Positions 39,956 to 47,839 of a DNA stretch of 64,000 nucleotides are shown in pieces (the first letter of the stretch is position 1; each line of letters begins with the position of its first letter). Origin of the DNA: Pseudomonas paralcaligenes (GTDB taxonomy: Bacteria; Pseudomonadota; Gammaproteobacteria; Pseudomonadales; Pseudomonadaceae). The notes below the pieces were generated by a model that was not told the origin of the DNA, ran no database searches, and saw only the letters and a list, made by a program, of their open reading frames with translations. The DNA lies in assembly GCF_019655855.1 (NCBI RefSeq), contig NZ_BPFX01000031.1, positions 35,626 to 99,625 on the forward strand. The letters are read 5' to 3'. Both the position numbers and the translations under genes were made by a program.

Positions 39956-40123
39956 TCAGCGGTCTTCCGCTTCCTTGGCGTCCATTTCCGCGTTGCGCTC
40001 GTGAATGCGCTTGAGCTGTTCCTCGGTCAGGGGCAGCTTGCGCGCGCTGTCGCGCAGCAACAGCAGACTGCCGACGATGGAGCCGAGGGCCAGGACGATG
40101 ATCAACCAGGCATACCAGGGCAT
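39956..40123 (-). CDS. DUF2897 small membrane protein
   Basis: A 55-residue protein with an N-terminal membrane helix (YAWLIIVLALGSIVGSLLLL) and a charged tail (KLPLTEEQLKRIHERNAEMDAKEAEDR), matching DUF2897. GAGGAGAAGG directly precedes the ATG. The frame is open further upstream but only this start has a ribosome site. It lies 22 bp upstream of the CPBP gene and may share its transcript. Function unknown. Confidence 0.78.
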   Translation of the reverse strand: MPWYAWLIIVLALGSIVGSLLLLRDSARKLPLTEEQLKRIHERNAEMDAKEAEDR

Positions 40124-40344
40124 GGCCTTCTCCTCGAGGGGTGATGCTCCACCATAACGCCCGCTGTCACATGCCGGCAACCTGGCGTTGCTTGAATGCG
40201 TTGCGCCTGGCGCTTCGCTGAAGAGGCGGCCGGGCGCATGCGTGCGAGGCATGCGGCCCTGCGGCCGACGGCATTCGCGCCATGCGGGACCAGGCCGTCG
40301 CCCGGGCACGCCTGGCCATTCTCGGAACAAGGGGGGACCCATTC

Positions 40345-40539
40345 ATGGACATCACCGTGACCGAAGCCGTCAACCACGGCTGGATCGTCAAGCTGGGCGC
40401 CTGCGACGTGCCCTTTCGCTGCCAGGGGGACGCGACCCGCTTCGTCGAGCGCCTGCAACAGCGCCTCGCGGCACCTCACCAGTTGCCCCAGCTGCATGGT
40501 CATCTTCCTGTCACACCAGAGGCGCAACATCGGGTCTGA
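40345..40539 (+). CDS. Small conserved-looking hypothetical protein
   Basis: A 64-residue soluble protein (MDITVTEAVNHGWIVKLGA, then PFRCQGDATRFVERLQQRL). GGGGGGA precedes the ATG at 6 nt and a clear terminator follows. I do not recognise a family. The 221-bp gap before it (40124-40344) holds nothing else I can support. Confidence 0.6.
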   Translation: MDITVTEAVNHGWIVKLGACDVPFRCQGDATRFVERLQQRLAAPHQLPQLHGHLPVTPEAQHRV

Positions 40540-40568
40540 ACAGGTGCTGCTTTCCGGCTAACCTCTCC

Positions 40569-40594
40569 TGCCGCGATCTCCGCGGCATTTTTTT
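40569..40594 (+). terminator. Rho-independent terminator after the small gene
   Basis: Stem TGCCGCG/CGCGGCA with a 5-nt loop ATCTC is followed by seven T. It ends transcription of the gene at 40345. Confidence 0.88.
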
Positions 40595-40619
40595 GCCTGC
40601 GGAAAGGGGGAGTGGTGTT

Positions 40620-40639
40620 TCTAGAGTAATTGCTCTAGA
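40620..40639 (+). promoter_or_regulatory. TCTAGAG-N6-CTCTAGA inverted repeat
   Basis: A perfect 7-6-7 palindrome ends 27 bp before the hydrolase ATG, in the position of an operator or leader hairpin. The regulator is unknown. Confidence 0.55.
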
Positions 40640-40666
40640 TTCGCCGCAACCACGCAGGAGAAAACC

Positions 40667-41515
40667 ATGGTCGACGCCTTGCAGTTCGCCGACGGCAAGT
40701 TCCATTGCCCCATCACCCTTCATACCGCCGGCGCGGACGCCAGCCACACACTGATCGTGCTGCCGGCGCTGGGCGTCACCGCGCGCAAGTACGAGCGCCT
40801 GGCCCAGGGGCTGGTCGCGGCGGGGCACAACGTGCTGGTGGCCGACTGGCCGGGCCAGGGCGAGAGCCGCCCACGGCCCGGCTGGCGCTTCGACTACGGC
40901 TACCGCCAACTGGTGGACGAGCTGCTGCCCAAGCTGCTCGACCTGGCCAAGCGGCATTTCCCCCAGGCCAAGCCGGTGCTGCTCGGCCATAGTTTGGGCG
41001 GGCACATCGCCACGCTGCATGCCGCGGCCAACCCGGACAGCCCGGTGCCGGTGGTGGGCGTGGCCTGCGGCAACATCCACTACCGCCACTGGGAGGGCCG
41101 TGGCCGGCTGCTCACGCCCAGCGTGGCGCTGTTGTTCGGGGCGATCGTCTCGGTGCTCGGCTACCTGCCGGGGCGGCGCCTCGGCTTCGGTGGTCATGAG
41201 GCCCGCTCGCTGATGCGCGACTGGGGCCGGGTGGCCTTCAGCGGCAACTACGACCACCTCGGCCTGCCCCTGGCGCCGGCGCAGCGCAACCGGGTGGACT
41301 CGCTGTACATCCAGATCGAGGGCGACCATTTCGCGCCGCCGGCCTCCACCCTGGGGCTGGCCGCGCTGATCCAGCCGCAGCCGAGCATCGAGCGGCTGCC
41401 CTCGCCACGGCCGCCGGAGGAGAACCCGCACAGCGCCTGGCTGAAGGCGCCGCAGAGCGTGGTCGAGCGCGTCGATGCCTGGCTACGCCGGCACGAGTCC
41501 GGCGCGGCCGGCTGA
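40667..41515 (+). CDS. Alpha/beta hydrolase
   Basis: A 282-residue alpha/beta hydrolase. The nucleophile elbow is GHSLGG (residues 107-112, serine 109), with an oxyanion segment VLPALGVTARKYERLA near residue 32. The catalytic histidine is probably in EGDHFAPPAS. It has no signal peptide. The substrate is unknown. Expression probably depends on the palindrome just upstream; a family-B repeat fragment follows the stop. Confidence 0.82.
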   Translation: MVDALQFADGKFHCPITLHTAGADASHTLIVLPALGVTARKYERLAQGLVAAGHNVLVADWPGQGESRPRPGWRFDYGYRQLVDELLPKLLDLAKRHFPQAKPVLLGHSLGGHIATLHAAANPDSPVPVVGVACGNIHYRHWEGRGRLLTPSVALLFGAIVSVLGYLPGRRLGFGGHEARSLMRDWGRVAFSGNYDHLGLPLAPAQRNRVDSLYIQIEGDHFAPPASTLGLAALIQPQPSIERLPSPRPPEENPHSAWLKAPQSVVERVDAWLRRHESGAAG

Positions 41516-41554
41516 AGCCGGTGCCCATGGCGCACCCTACGGTGCGCAGCGAAC

Positions 41555-42346
41555 TCAGGCGGCAGGCCGCTGCTGGCGCTGGTAGAGGAATTCCAGCACG
41601 GCGCTGCGGTACTCGTGGTAGCGCGCGTCGTGGGCCAGGGCCAGGCGGTCGCGCGGGCGCTCCAGTTCGACGTTAAGGATTTCGCCGATGGTCGCCGCCG
41701 GGCCGTTGGTCATCATCACGATGCGGTCGGACAGCAGCACCGCCTCGTCCACGTCGTGGGTCACCATCACCACCGTGCTGTGGGTCTGGCCAACGATGCG
41801 CAGCAGCTCGTCCTGCAGGTGGGCGCGGGTGAGGGCGTCCAGCGCGCCGAACGGCTCGTCCATCAGCAGTACCTTGGGTTCCATGGCCAGGGCGCGGGCG
41901 ATGCCGACGCGCTGCTTCATGCCACCGGAGATCTCGCTGGGGTGCTTGTGGCTGGCGTGGCTCAGGCCGACCATCTGCAGCGCCCGGGCGGTGCGCTCCT
42001 TCAGCTCGGCCTTGCCCGCCTTGCCGCCGAACACCCGCTCCACCGCCAGGTGGACGTTGCCGAAGCAGGTCATCCACGGCAGCAGGCTGTGGTTCTGGAA
42101 CACCACGGCGCGTTCCGGGCCGGGACCGTCGATCTCGCGGCCGTTGCAGATCAGCCCGCCCGAGCTGGCCTCCAGCAGGCCGGCGATCAGGTTGAGTACG
42201 GTGGACTTGCCGCAGCCGGAGTGGCCGATCAGCGAGACGAACTCGCCCTTGGCGATGCTCAGGTTGACGCCTTCGAGCGCCTGGAAGCGGCCCTTCTTGG
42301 TATCGAAGTGTTTGCTGACACCGGTCAGCTCGACGAACTTGTCCAT
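41555..42346 (-). CDS. nrtD: Nitrate-type ABC transporter ATP-binding protein
   Basis: A 263-residue ATPase. Walker A is GHSGCGKS, the signature is EISGGMKQRVGIARALA, and Walker B is [13 protein letters not shown]. It is the NrtD/SsuB type. With the permease at 42357 and binding protein at 43214 it forms an importer. The ATG at 42346 has AAGGAG upstream and lies 10 bp from the permease stop. Co-location with nasS and a NasT-type leader argues for nitrate. Confidence 0.88.
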   Translation of the reverse strand: MDKFVELTGVSKHFDTKKGRFQALEGVNLSIAKGEFVSLIGHSGCGKSTVLNLIAGLLEASSGGLICNGREIDGPGPERAVVFQNHSLLPWMTCFGNVHLAVERVFGGKAGKAELKERTARALQMVGLSHASHKHPSEISGGMKQRVGIARALAMEPKVLLMDEPFGALDALTRAHLQDELLRIVGQTHSTVVMVTHDVDEAVLLSDRIVMMTNGPAATIGEILNVELERPRDRLALAHDARYHEYRSAVLEFLYQRQQRPAA

Positions 42347-42356
42347 GACGGTCTCC

Positions 42357-43199
42357 TTAGCTCGCATAGTCGAAGCGCTTGGCCAGCAGGAGCAGGGCCT
42401 GCTCCAGGGCCAGGCCGACCAGGCCGACGATGATGATGGCGATGAGGATGTGCTCGACGTTGAGGTTGTTCCACTCGTCCCACACCCAGAAGCCCAGGCC
42501 GGTGCCGCCGGTGAGCATTTCCGCGGCGACGATCACCAGCCAGGCCACGCCGATGGCCAGGCGGATGCCGGTCATCAAGTGCGGCAGCACGGCGGGGAAC
42601 AGGATGCGGGTGAGCACCTTGAACTCCGACAGCTTGAGCACGCGGGCCACGTTCAGATAGTCCTGCGGCACGCTGGCCACGCCGGCGGCGGTGTTGAGGA
42701 TGATCGGCCAGATCGAGCTGATGAAGATCACCCAGATCGACGCCGGCCCCGCGGCCTCGAACACCAGCAGGCCGATCGGCAGCCAGGCCAGCGGCGACAC
42801 CGGGCGCAGCAGGCTGATGATCGGCGAGAGCATGCCGGCGAGGAAGGCGAAGCGGCCGATGGCGAAGCCCAGCGGGATGCCGATCAGCGCCGCCAGACCG
42901 AAGCCGACGCCGACCCGGCCGAGGGAGTGGAGGATGTTCCAGCCGATGCCCATGTCGTTGGGGCCATTGTCGTAGAACGGGTCGGCGAACAGCGTGACGG
43001 CCGAATGCCAGGTCGACAGCGGGCCGGGCAGGCCCTCGCTGCGCGCGGCGATCAGCGCCCAGACGCCGATGAACAGGGCGATGCCGAGCAGCGGCGGAAT
43101 CACGGTCCTGGCCAGGTTGGCGAGCGCTTCGGTGCCCGGGAGGCGGCGTGCGGCCACGCCGGGCGCGACCTGCAGAGGGGTTTTCAACGGTGCGTTCAT
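42357..43199 (-). CDS. nrtB: Nitrate ABC transporter permease
   Basis: A 280-residue permease with six membrane helices and the BPD_transp_1 EAA-like loop (DYLNVARVLKLSEFKVLTRILFPAVLPHLMTGIRLAIG, approx. residues 180-215). It is typical of NrtB/TauC/SsuC permeases. The ATG at 43199 has AGGAGG upstream. It belongs to the three-gene nitrate importer operon, between the binding protein and the ATPase. Confidence 0.88.
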   Translation of the reverse strand: MNAPLKTPLQVAPGVAARRLPGTEALANLARTVIPPLLGIALFIGVWALIAARSEGLPGPLSTWHSAVTLFADPFYDNGPNDMGIGWNILHSLGRVGVGFGLAALIGIPLGFAIGRFAFLAGMLSPIISLLRPVSPLAWLPIGLLVFEAAGPASIWVIFISSIWPIILNTAAGVASVPQDYLNVARVLKLSEFKVLTRILFPAVLPHLMTGIRLAIGVAWLVIVAAEMLTGGTGLGFWVWDEWNNLNVEHILIAIIIVGLVGLALEQALLLLAKRFDYAS

Positions 43200-43213
43200 G
43201 AGTGCCTCCTGAT

Positions 43214-44485
43214 TCAGGCCTTGATCGCGAAGGATGCGGCGTAGGCGGCGGGGTCGGAGCCGTCCCAGACCTTGCCGTCGATCAGCGTGCTGGCGCGCAG
43301 CGGGCTGACCGGCAATGGAATGCCGAGGGCGCTGGCGGCCTCGCCGTAGAGCTTGGTCTGGTTGACCGCGGCGGCTACGGCGGCGTAGTCCGGGTCGTCC
43401 TTGATCAGGCCCCAGCGCTTGAACTGGGTGAGGAACCACATGCCGTCCGAGTGGTAGGGGAAGTTGACGCTGCCGTCCTTGCAGAAGGCCATGGCGTGCG
43501 AGTCCTCCCAGCTGTTGCCGAGGCCGTCCTCGTAGTGGCCGAGGAAGCGTTGCTCGATCACCTCGACCGGTGCGTTGACGTAGGCCTTGCCGGAAATCAG
43601 CTTGGCGGTGGCCTTCTTGTTCTCCGCGCTGGCCTCAATGAAGCGGCTGGCGTCGAGGATGGCCATGACCAGCGCGCGGGCGGTGTTGGGATTCTGCTCG
43701 ACGAACTCGCGGGTGCAGCCCAGCACCTTCTCCGGGTGGTCGGCCCAGATCTGCTGGGTGGTGGTGGCGGTGAAGCCGATCTTGTCGGAGATCGCCCGCG
43801 CGCCCCAGGGCTCGCCGACGCAGTAGCCGTCCATGTTGCCGACGCGCATGTTGGCGACCATCTGCGGCGGTGGCACGGTGATGGTCTTGACGTCGGTGAA
43901 GGGGTTGATGCCGTGGCTGGCCAGCCAGTAGTACAGCCACATGGCGTGGGTGCCGGTGGGGAAGGTCTGGGCGAAGGTCAGCGGCTTGCCGCCCTTTTTG
44001 ATGTGCGCGGCGAGTTGCTCGCCGTTGGTCACGCCGGCCTCCCTGAGCTGCTTGGAGAGGGTGATGGCCTGGCCGTTCTGGTTCAGCCCCATGAGCACGG
44101 CCATGTCCTTCTGCGGGCCGGCCACGCCGAGCTGGGCGCTGTACATCATGCCGTACAGCACGTGGGAGGCATCCAGTTCGCCGGTGCCCAGCTTGTCGCG
44201 CACGCCGGCCCAGGAGGCTTCCTTGCTTGGGGTGATGGTCAGGCCGTACTTGCCGGCGAAGCCCTGGGTGGCGGCGACCACCACCGAGGCGCAATCGGTC
44301 AGCGGAATGAAGCCGACCTTCAGCGCCGCCTTCTCCGGGGCGTCGGAACCGGCGGCGTAGGCGACGCTGCGCAGGAAACCGGGGGCGGACAGGCCGAGGG
44401 CAGCGATGCCGCCGACGGCGATGGACTGCTTGAGGAAATGGCGGCGGTTGCCGTCGACCGGCTTGCTCGAATCACGCTCACTCAT
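43214..44485 (-). CDS. nrtA: Nitrate ABC transporter substrate-binding protein (Tat-exported)
   Basis: A 423-residue CmpA/NrtA family binding protein. A twin-arginine signal (RRHFLKQSIAVGGIAAL) directs it to the periplasm. The body matches nitrate/bicarbonate binders (FPTGTHAMWLYYWLASHGINPF; CVGEPWGARAI; WADHPEKVLGCTREF). The ATG at 44485 has AAGGA 10 nt upstream. It is about as long as the cytoplasmic sensor NasS at 47840 and clearly homologous, but it keeps the export signal. Confidence 0.92.
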   Translation of the reverse strand: MSERDSSKPVDGNRRHFLKQSIAVGGIAALGLSAPGFLRSVAYAAGSDAPEKAALKVGFIPLTDCASVVVAATQGFAGKYGLTITPSKEASWAGVRDKLGTGELDASHVLYGMMYSAQLGVAGPQKDMAVLMGLNQNGQAITLSKQLREAGVTNGEQLAAHIKKGGKPLTFAQTFPTGTHAMWLYYWLASHGINPFTDVKTITVPPPQMVANMRVGNMDGYCVGEPWGARAISDKIGFTATTTQQIWADHPEKVLGCTREFVEQNPNTARALVMAILDASRFIEASAENKKATAKLISGKAYVNAPVEVIEQRFLGHYEDGLGNSWEDSHAMAFCKDGSVNFPYHSDGMWFLTQFKRWGLIKDDPDYAAVAAAVNQTKLYGEAASALGIPLPVSPLRASTLIDGKVWDGSDPAAYAASFAIKA

Positions 44486-44616
44486 GGGGTAAGTCCTTGC
44501 ATGGGCAAATAAAAACGGCGTACGCCAGAGTTCCCGATGGGGGAGGGAACCCTGACGGACGCCGTTGTCCGTGATCCGCGGCTCACCGCCGTTGGTGTGC
44601 TGCGCTGGAATCTGCG
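44486..44616 (-). promoter_or_regulatory. NasT-type antitermination leader before nrtABD
   Basis: The leader has hairpin P1 (44586-44599, CACC-AACGGC-GGTG) and P2 (44557-44574, ACGGAC-AACGGC-GTCCGT). Both hexaloops are identical and have the A1/G4 pattern of ANTAR targets. P2 overlaps the terminator at 44507-44568, so NasT binding should prevent termination. The upstream end is set from the sigma-54 promoter and is approximate. The rest of the 349-bp gap (44617-44834) holds the promoter region. Confidence 0.85.
44507..44568 (-). terminator. Attenuator in the nrt leader
   Basis: AACGGCGT pairs with ACGCCGTT across an inner stem (AGGGTTCCC with GGGAACTCT). It is followed by TTTTTATTT on the minus strand, 22 bp before the nrtA ATG. 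It competes with P2. Confidence 0.88.
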
Positions 44617-44626
44617 AGGAGTTTTG

Positions 44627-44642
44627 CAAGCGGCTTGCCAGG
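44627..44642 (-). promoter_or_regulatory. Sigma-54 promoter of nrtABD
   Basis: TGGCAAGCCGCTTGCA on the minus strand matches 15 of 16 positions of the TGGCACG-N4-TTGCW consensus. A possible NtrC half-pair GCACC-N5-GGGGC is at 44775-44789, about 160 bp upstream. Confidence 0.82.
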
Positions 44643-44834
44643 TTTGCGTCGGTCGTGCCGACTTCCGTGCGGCAGAGGTCGATTCAGGCGGCTGGAGGCT
44701 TGCGAATCAGTGACTTGGCCATGAGGCGGGAGCATCGGCCCTTGTACGCAATGCGCTGGCCGGGCACGTGAGATGCACCGTGCGGGGGCCTGGGCCGCAC
44801 GGGCGTGAGCGCTTTTGGTTCGGCGCGGGGCTGT

Positions 44835-45146
44835 TCAGATGCGCCGGCGCTGGGCTTCCTCTACATACTCCTTGAGCCAGCGCAGCACCTCCACCGCCTC
44901 CCAGCGGCCGGGGTCGAACAGCGCGTAGGCCTGACCCTGGTAGCCGACCACGTCGATCTGCCGGTGGTAGCCGGCGCGCTGCAGCAGCGCCTCGATCTCG
45001 GCGAAGCAGGTGTTGAAATGCACGCGCTTGAACGGCGTCTTGCTGCCGGTGACCAGGCCCTCCAGGCGCAGCTCGTCCACCGTGGCGCGGATGCTCTCGA
45101 GTGGCATCTGGTTCACTTTGTTCTTCAGCTGCAGTACGTCCAGCAT
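44835..45146 (-). CDS. Hypothetical protein with LexA-like boxes upstream
   Basis: A 103-residue protein (MLDVLQLKNKVNQMPLESIR) with alternating helices and a short C-terminal helical stretch. The sequence looks soluble and is not a family I know. AAGGAG is 8 nt before the ATG. The 5' region has tandem LexA-like boxes at 45195-45228, so it may be damage-inducible. Confidence 0.75.
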   Translation of the reverse strand: MLDVLQLKNKVNQMPLESIRATVDELRLEGLVTGSKTPFKRVHFNTCFAEIEALLQRAGYHRQIDVVGYQGQAYALFDPGRWEAVEVLRWLKEYVEEAQRRRI

Positions 45147-45194
45147 GGTCAGTCTCCTTGGGTTTTCCGGCCGCACAAGAGTAAACGAAAAATA

Positions 45195-45228
45195 CTGTAC
45201 AAATAAACACTACTGGATAATAGTACAG
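45195..45228. promoter_or_regulatory. Tandem LexA-like boxes
   Basis: CTGGATAATAGTACAG (45213-45228) fits CTG-N10-CAG. CTGTACAAATAAACAC (45195-45210) fits with one mismatch in the final CAG. They are 18 bp apart in the gap between the divergent genes. Confidence 0.6.
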
Positions 45229-45268
45229 CTCGACTGCCGTCGGATTCACCGGAACAGGAGCTGCCTAT

Positions 45269-45658
45269 ATGCACCACAAGCTGATGACAATTCTGCTGTT
45301 GGCGTTGCTGGCGGGCTGCGCCCAGCCCCAGGTGGAACAGCCCAAGGCCAATGGCGCCTACCTGGTGATCGAGGGCGCGGAGGCCTGGGCCGTGCTGGTG
45401 CGCGACGGCAAGCGGGTGGAGGAGGCCGGCAGGGTGCTCGACGTGGTCAGGTTGCCGGGGCAGGAATCCAGCATCTCCGCCAGCTACGTGATCGATACGC
45501 CCAATTGCGGGCGCCTGCAGTGGCTGACCGAGCGCGGTGGCGAGGAAGGCGAGGTGACCCGCCTGGCACACGGCGGCGGCGAGGCCCGGGAGCGGCCCGG
45601 TTGCACCATCGCCAGCGACCTGTCCCGGGCCTGGACGGCGCTGGACTATTCGGGCTGA
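45269..45658 (+). CDS. Small lipoprotein, unknown function
   Basis: A 129-residue predicted lipoprotein (MTILLLALLAGCAQP; lipobox LAGC). The rest is a small folded domain with a cysteine pair (TPNCGRLQWL and RPGCTIAS) that could form a disulfide in the periplasm. It has its own terminator at 45662. LexA-like boxes end 41 bp upstream and could affect it. No family recognised. Confidence 0.75.
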   Translation: MHHKLMTILLLALLAGCAQPQVEQPKANGAYLVIEGAEAWAVLVRDGKRVEEAGRVLDVVRLPGQESSISASYVIDTPNCGRLQWLTERGGEEGEVTRLAHGGGEARERPGCTIASDLSRAWTALDYSG

Positions 45659-45661
45659 TGG

Positions 45662-45693
45662 AAAAAGGCCCCGGCGGATGCCGGGGCCTTTTT
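45662..45693. terminator. Bidirectional-looking terminator
   Basis: AAAAAGGCCCCGGC pairs with GCCGGGGCCTTTTT across GGAT. It gives U-tracts in both directions and lies 4 bp past the lipoprotein stop. Confidence 0.92.
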
Positions 45694-45745
45694 CGTTTAG
45701 CCATGTCTCGATAGCGTGTTGGTGGCGCAAGCCTGCTCTGGTCTA

Positions 45746-45788
45746 GGGGCGGGTTATCCGTGGATTTCGCGGCCAAGGCCGCTCCCAC
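45746..45788. repeat. GTGGGAGCGG-type repeat (partial)
   Basis: The right arm GGCCAAGGCCGCTCCCAC is intact, with a degenerate left arm GGGGCGGGTTATCC. Confidence 0.5.
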
Positions 45789-45828
45789 AGGTGTGCCCCT
45801 TGAGTGACTGAAAGAGCCAACGTTGTGT

Positions 45829-47082
45829 TCACGCCGATTCGGGTTTGGCCTTGGTGCCTCGCCTGGGCTTGGCGTCGGGCGCCTCGATCAGGCCGTCGGC
45901 GCGGAACATCGCCTTGATGCCGCGGATGGCCTGGCGGGTGCGGTCCTGGTTCTCGATCAGGGCGAAGCGCACGTGGTCGTCGCCGTAGTCGCCGAAGCCC
46001 AGGCCCGGCGAGACGCAGACCTTGGCCTCCAGCAGCAGCTTCTTGGCGAACTCCAGCGAGCCCAGGTGGGCGTAGGGCTCGGGAATTTTGGCCCAGATGT
46101 ACATGGAGGCCTTGGGCTTCTCCACCATCCAGCCGATCTCGTGCAGGCCCTTGACCAGCAGGTTGCGGCGCTCGCGATACTGCTCGGCGATGTCACGCAC
46201 GCATTGCTGGTCGCCTTCCAGGGCGGCGATGGCCGCCACCTGCAGCGGGGTGAAGGTGCCATAGTCGTGGTAGCTCTTGATCCGCGCCAGGGCCGCGACC
46301 AGCTCCGGGTTGCCGACCATGAAGCCGATGCGCCAGCCGGCCATGTTGTAGCTCTTGGACAGGGTGAAGAATTCCACCGCGATGTCCTTGGCGCCTTCCA
46401 CCTGCATGATCGACGGGGCCTTCCAGCCGTCGTAGACGATGTCCGCGTAGGCCAGGTCGTGTACCACCAGCACGTCGTACTGCTTGGCCAGTGCCACCAC
46501 CCGCTCGAAGAAGTCCAGCTCCACGCACTGGGCGGTGGGGTTGGAGGGGAAGCCGAGGATCATCATCTTCGGCTTGGGGATGGCCTCGCGGATGGCCCGC
46601 TCCAGTTCGGCGAAGAAATCCACGCCCGGCACCAGCGGCACCGAGCGCACCTGAGCGCCGGCGATCACCGCGCCGTAGATGTGGATGGGGTAGCTGGGGT
46701 TGGGCACCAGCACGGTGTCGCCGTGGTCCAGGGTGGCCAGCATCAGGTGCGCCAGGCCTTCCTTGGAGCCGATGGTGACGATGGCCTCGCTTTCCGGGTC
46801 GATCTCCACGTCATAGCGGTCCTTGTACCAGCGCGAGATGGCGCGGCGCAGGCGCGGGATGCCGCGGGAGGTGGAGTAGCCGTGGGTATCTTCGCGCTGG
46901 GCGACCTGCACCAGCTTCTCGACGATGTGCGGCGGGGTGGCACCGTCCGGATTGCCCATGCTGAAGTCGATGATGTCCTCGCCACGGCGGCGGGCGGCCA
47001 TCTTCAGTTCGGCGGTGATGTTGAAGACGTAGGGGGGGAGACGATCGATGCGCGCAAAGCGGCGCTTGGCATTGTCAGCCAT
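45829..47082 (-). CDS. alaC: Alanine transaminase AlaC
   Basis: A 417-residue class I aminotransferase that makes alanine from pyruvate with glutamate. The PLP lysine is in TLSKSYNMAGWRIGF (about residue 240), with NPSYPIHIYGAV and FPSNPTAQCVE before it. The ATG at 47082 has GAGGAAAG upstream. The C-terminal tail is lysine-rich. It lies between a lipoprotein gene and nasT and is probably transcribed alone. Confidence 0.9.
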   Translation of the reverse strand: MADNAKRRFARIDRLPPYVFNITAELKMAARRRGEDIIDFSMGNPDGATPPHIVEKLVQVAQREDTHGYSTSRGIPRLRRAISRWYKDRYDVEIDPESEAIVTIGSKEGLAHLMLATLDHGDTVLVPNPSYPIHIYGAVIAGAQVRSVPLVPGVDFFAELERAIREAIPKPKMMILGFPSNPTAQCVELDFFERVVALAKQYDVLVVHDLAYADIVYDGWKAPSIMQVEGAKDIAVEFFTLSKSYNMAGWRIGFMVGNPELVAALARIKSYHDYGTFTPLQVAAIAALEGDQQCVRDIAEQYRERRNLLVKGLHEIGWMVEKPKASMYIWAKIPEPYAHLGSLEFAKKLLLEAKVCVSPGLGFGDYGDDHVRFALIENQDRTRQAIRGIKAMFRADGLIEAPDAKPRRGTKAKPESA

Positions 47083-47242
47083 GCTTTCCTCGGAGTACGT
47101 AAGCGCCCGGAACCGTCCGAGCGACGCCGGCCACATGCGTGTGGCCTGGCGGCGAAGATAAGCGCCCGCGCGGGCGGCTGTCCAGTGCAGTTGGCTCGGC
47201 GATGGGCGGTACAGTGCGCCGCCCGGGCCATGCCCGGGGCGG

Positions 47243-47821
47243 TCACTCCCCGAGCATGTCGTGCATCGCGATGATCTGTTCGGCCACCTGGATCAGCTTC
47301 TGCTGGCGGCTCATGGCCTGGCGACGCATCAGGGTGTAGGCCTCCTCCTCGTTGCAGCTCTTCATCTTCATCAGCAGGCCCTTGGCCAGTTCGACGCGCT
47401 TGCGCTCGGCCAGCTGGGCCTCGCGCGCCTGCAGCTGGGCGCGCAGGGCCTGGTCGCTCTCGAAGCGGGCCATGGCCACGTCGAGGATCGGCTGCAGACG
47501 CTCGGCCTGGATGCCCTCGACGATGTAGGCGCTGACGCCGGACTGGATGGCCTGGCGCATCACCTGCGGGTCGTGCTCGTCGGTGAACATGACGATCGGC
47601 CGCGGCTGGTCCCGGCTCACCAGCACCACCTGTTCCATCACATCGCGGCCCGGCGACTCGGTGTCGATCAGCACCACGTCGGGGCGCACCGCCTCGACCC
47701 GCTCGGGCAGGTCGATGGTCAGCCCGGACTCGTCGATCACCTCGAAGCCGGCCTCGACCAGGGCGTTCTTCAGGCGGCCGACCTTCTTCGGCGTATCGTT
47801 GATCAGGAGTATGCGTAGCAT
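47243..47821 (-). CDS. nasT: NasT, ANTAR-domain antiterminator
   Basis: A 192-residue response-regulator-like protein. Residues 1-120 form a receiver-like domain (LIDTES for the aspartate region). Residues 135-192 form an ANTAR RNA-binding domain (LAERKRVELAKGLLMKMKSCNEEEAYTLMRRQAM). It binds two-hairpin leader RNAs to prevent termination and is held by NasS when nitrate is absent. It is downstream of nasS (18 bp gap). Confidence 0.93.
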   Translation of the reverse strand: MLRILLINDTPKKVGRLKNALVEAGFEVIDESGLTIDLPERVEAVRPDVVLIDTESPGRDVMEQVVLVSRDQPRPIVMFTDEHDPQVMRQAIQSGVSAYIVEGIQAERLQPILDVAMARFESDQALRAQLQAREAQLAERKRVELAKGLLMKMKSCNEEEAYTLMRRQAMSRQQKLIQVAEQIIAMHDMLGE

Positions 47822-47839
47822 CGTGCGTCTCCCGGTCCG

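Noticed and set aside
40188..40754. 188-codon plus-strand frame overlapping the small gene and hydrolase
   Set aside because: It spans a terminator and competes with two better-supported genes in other frames.
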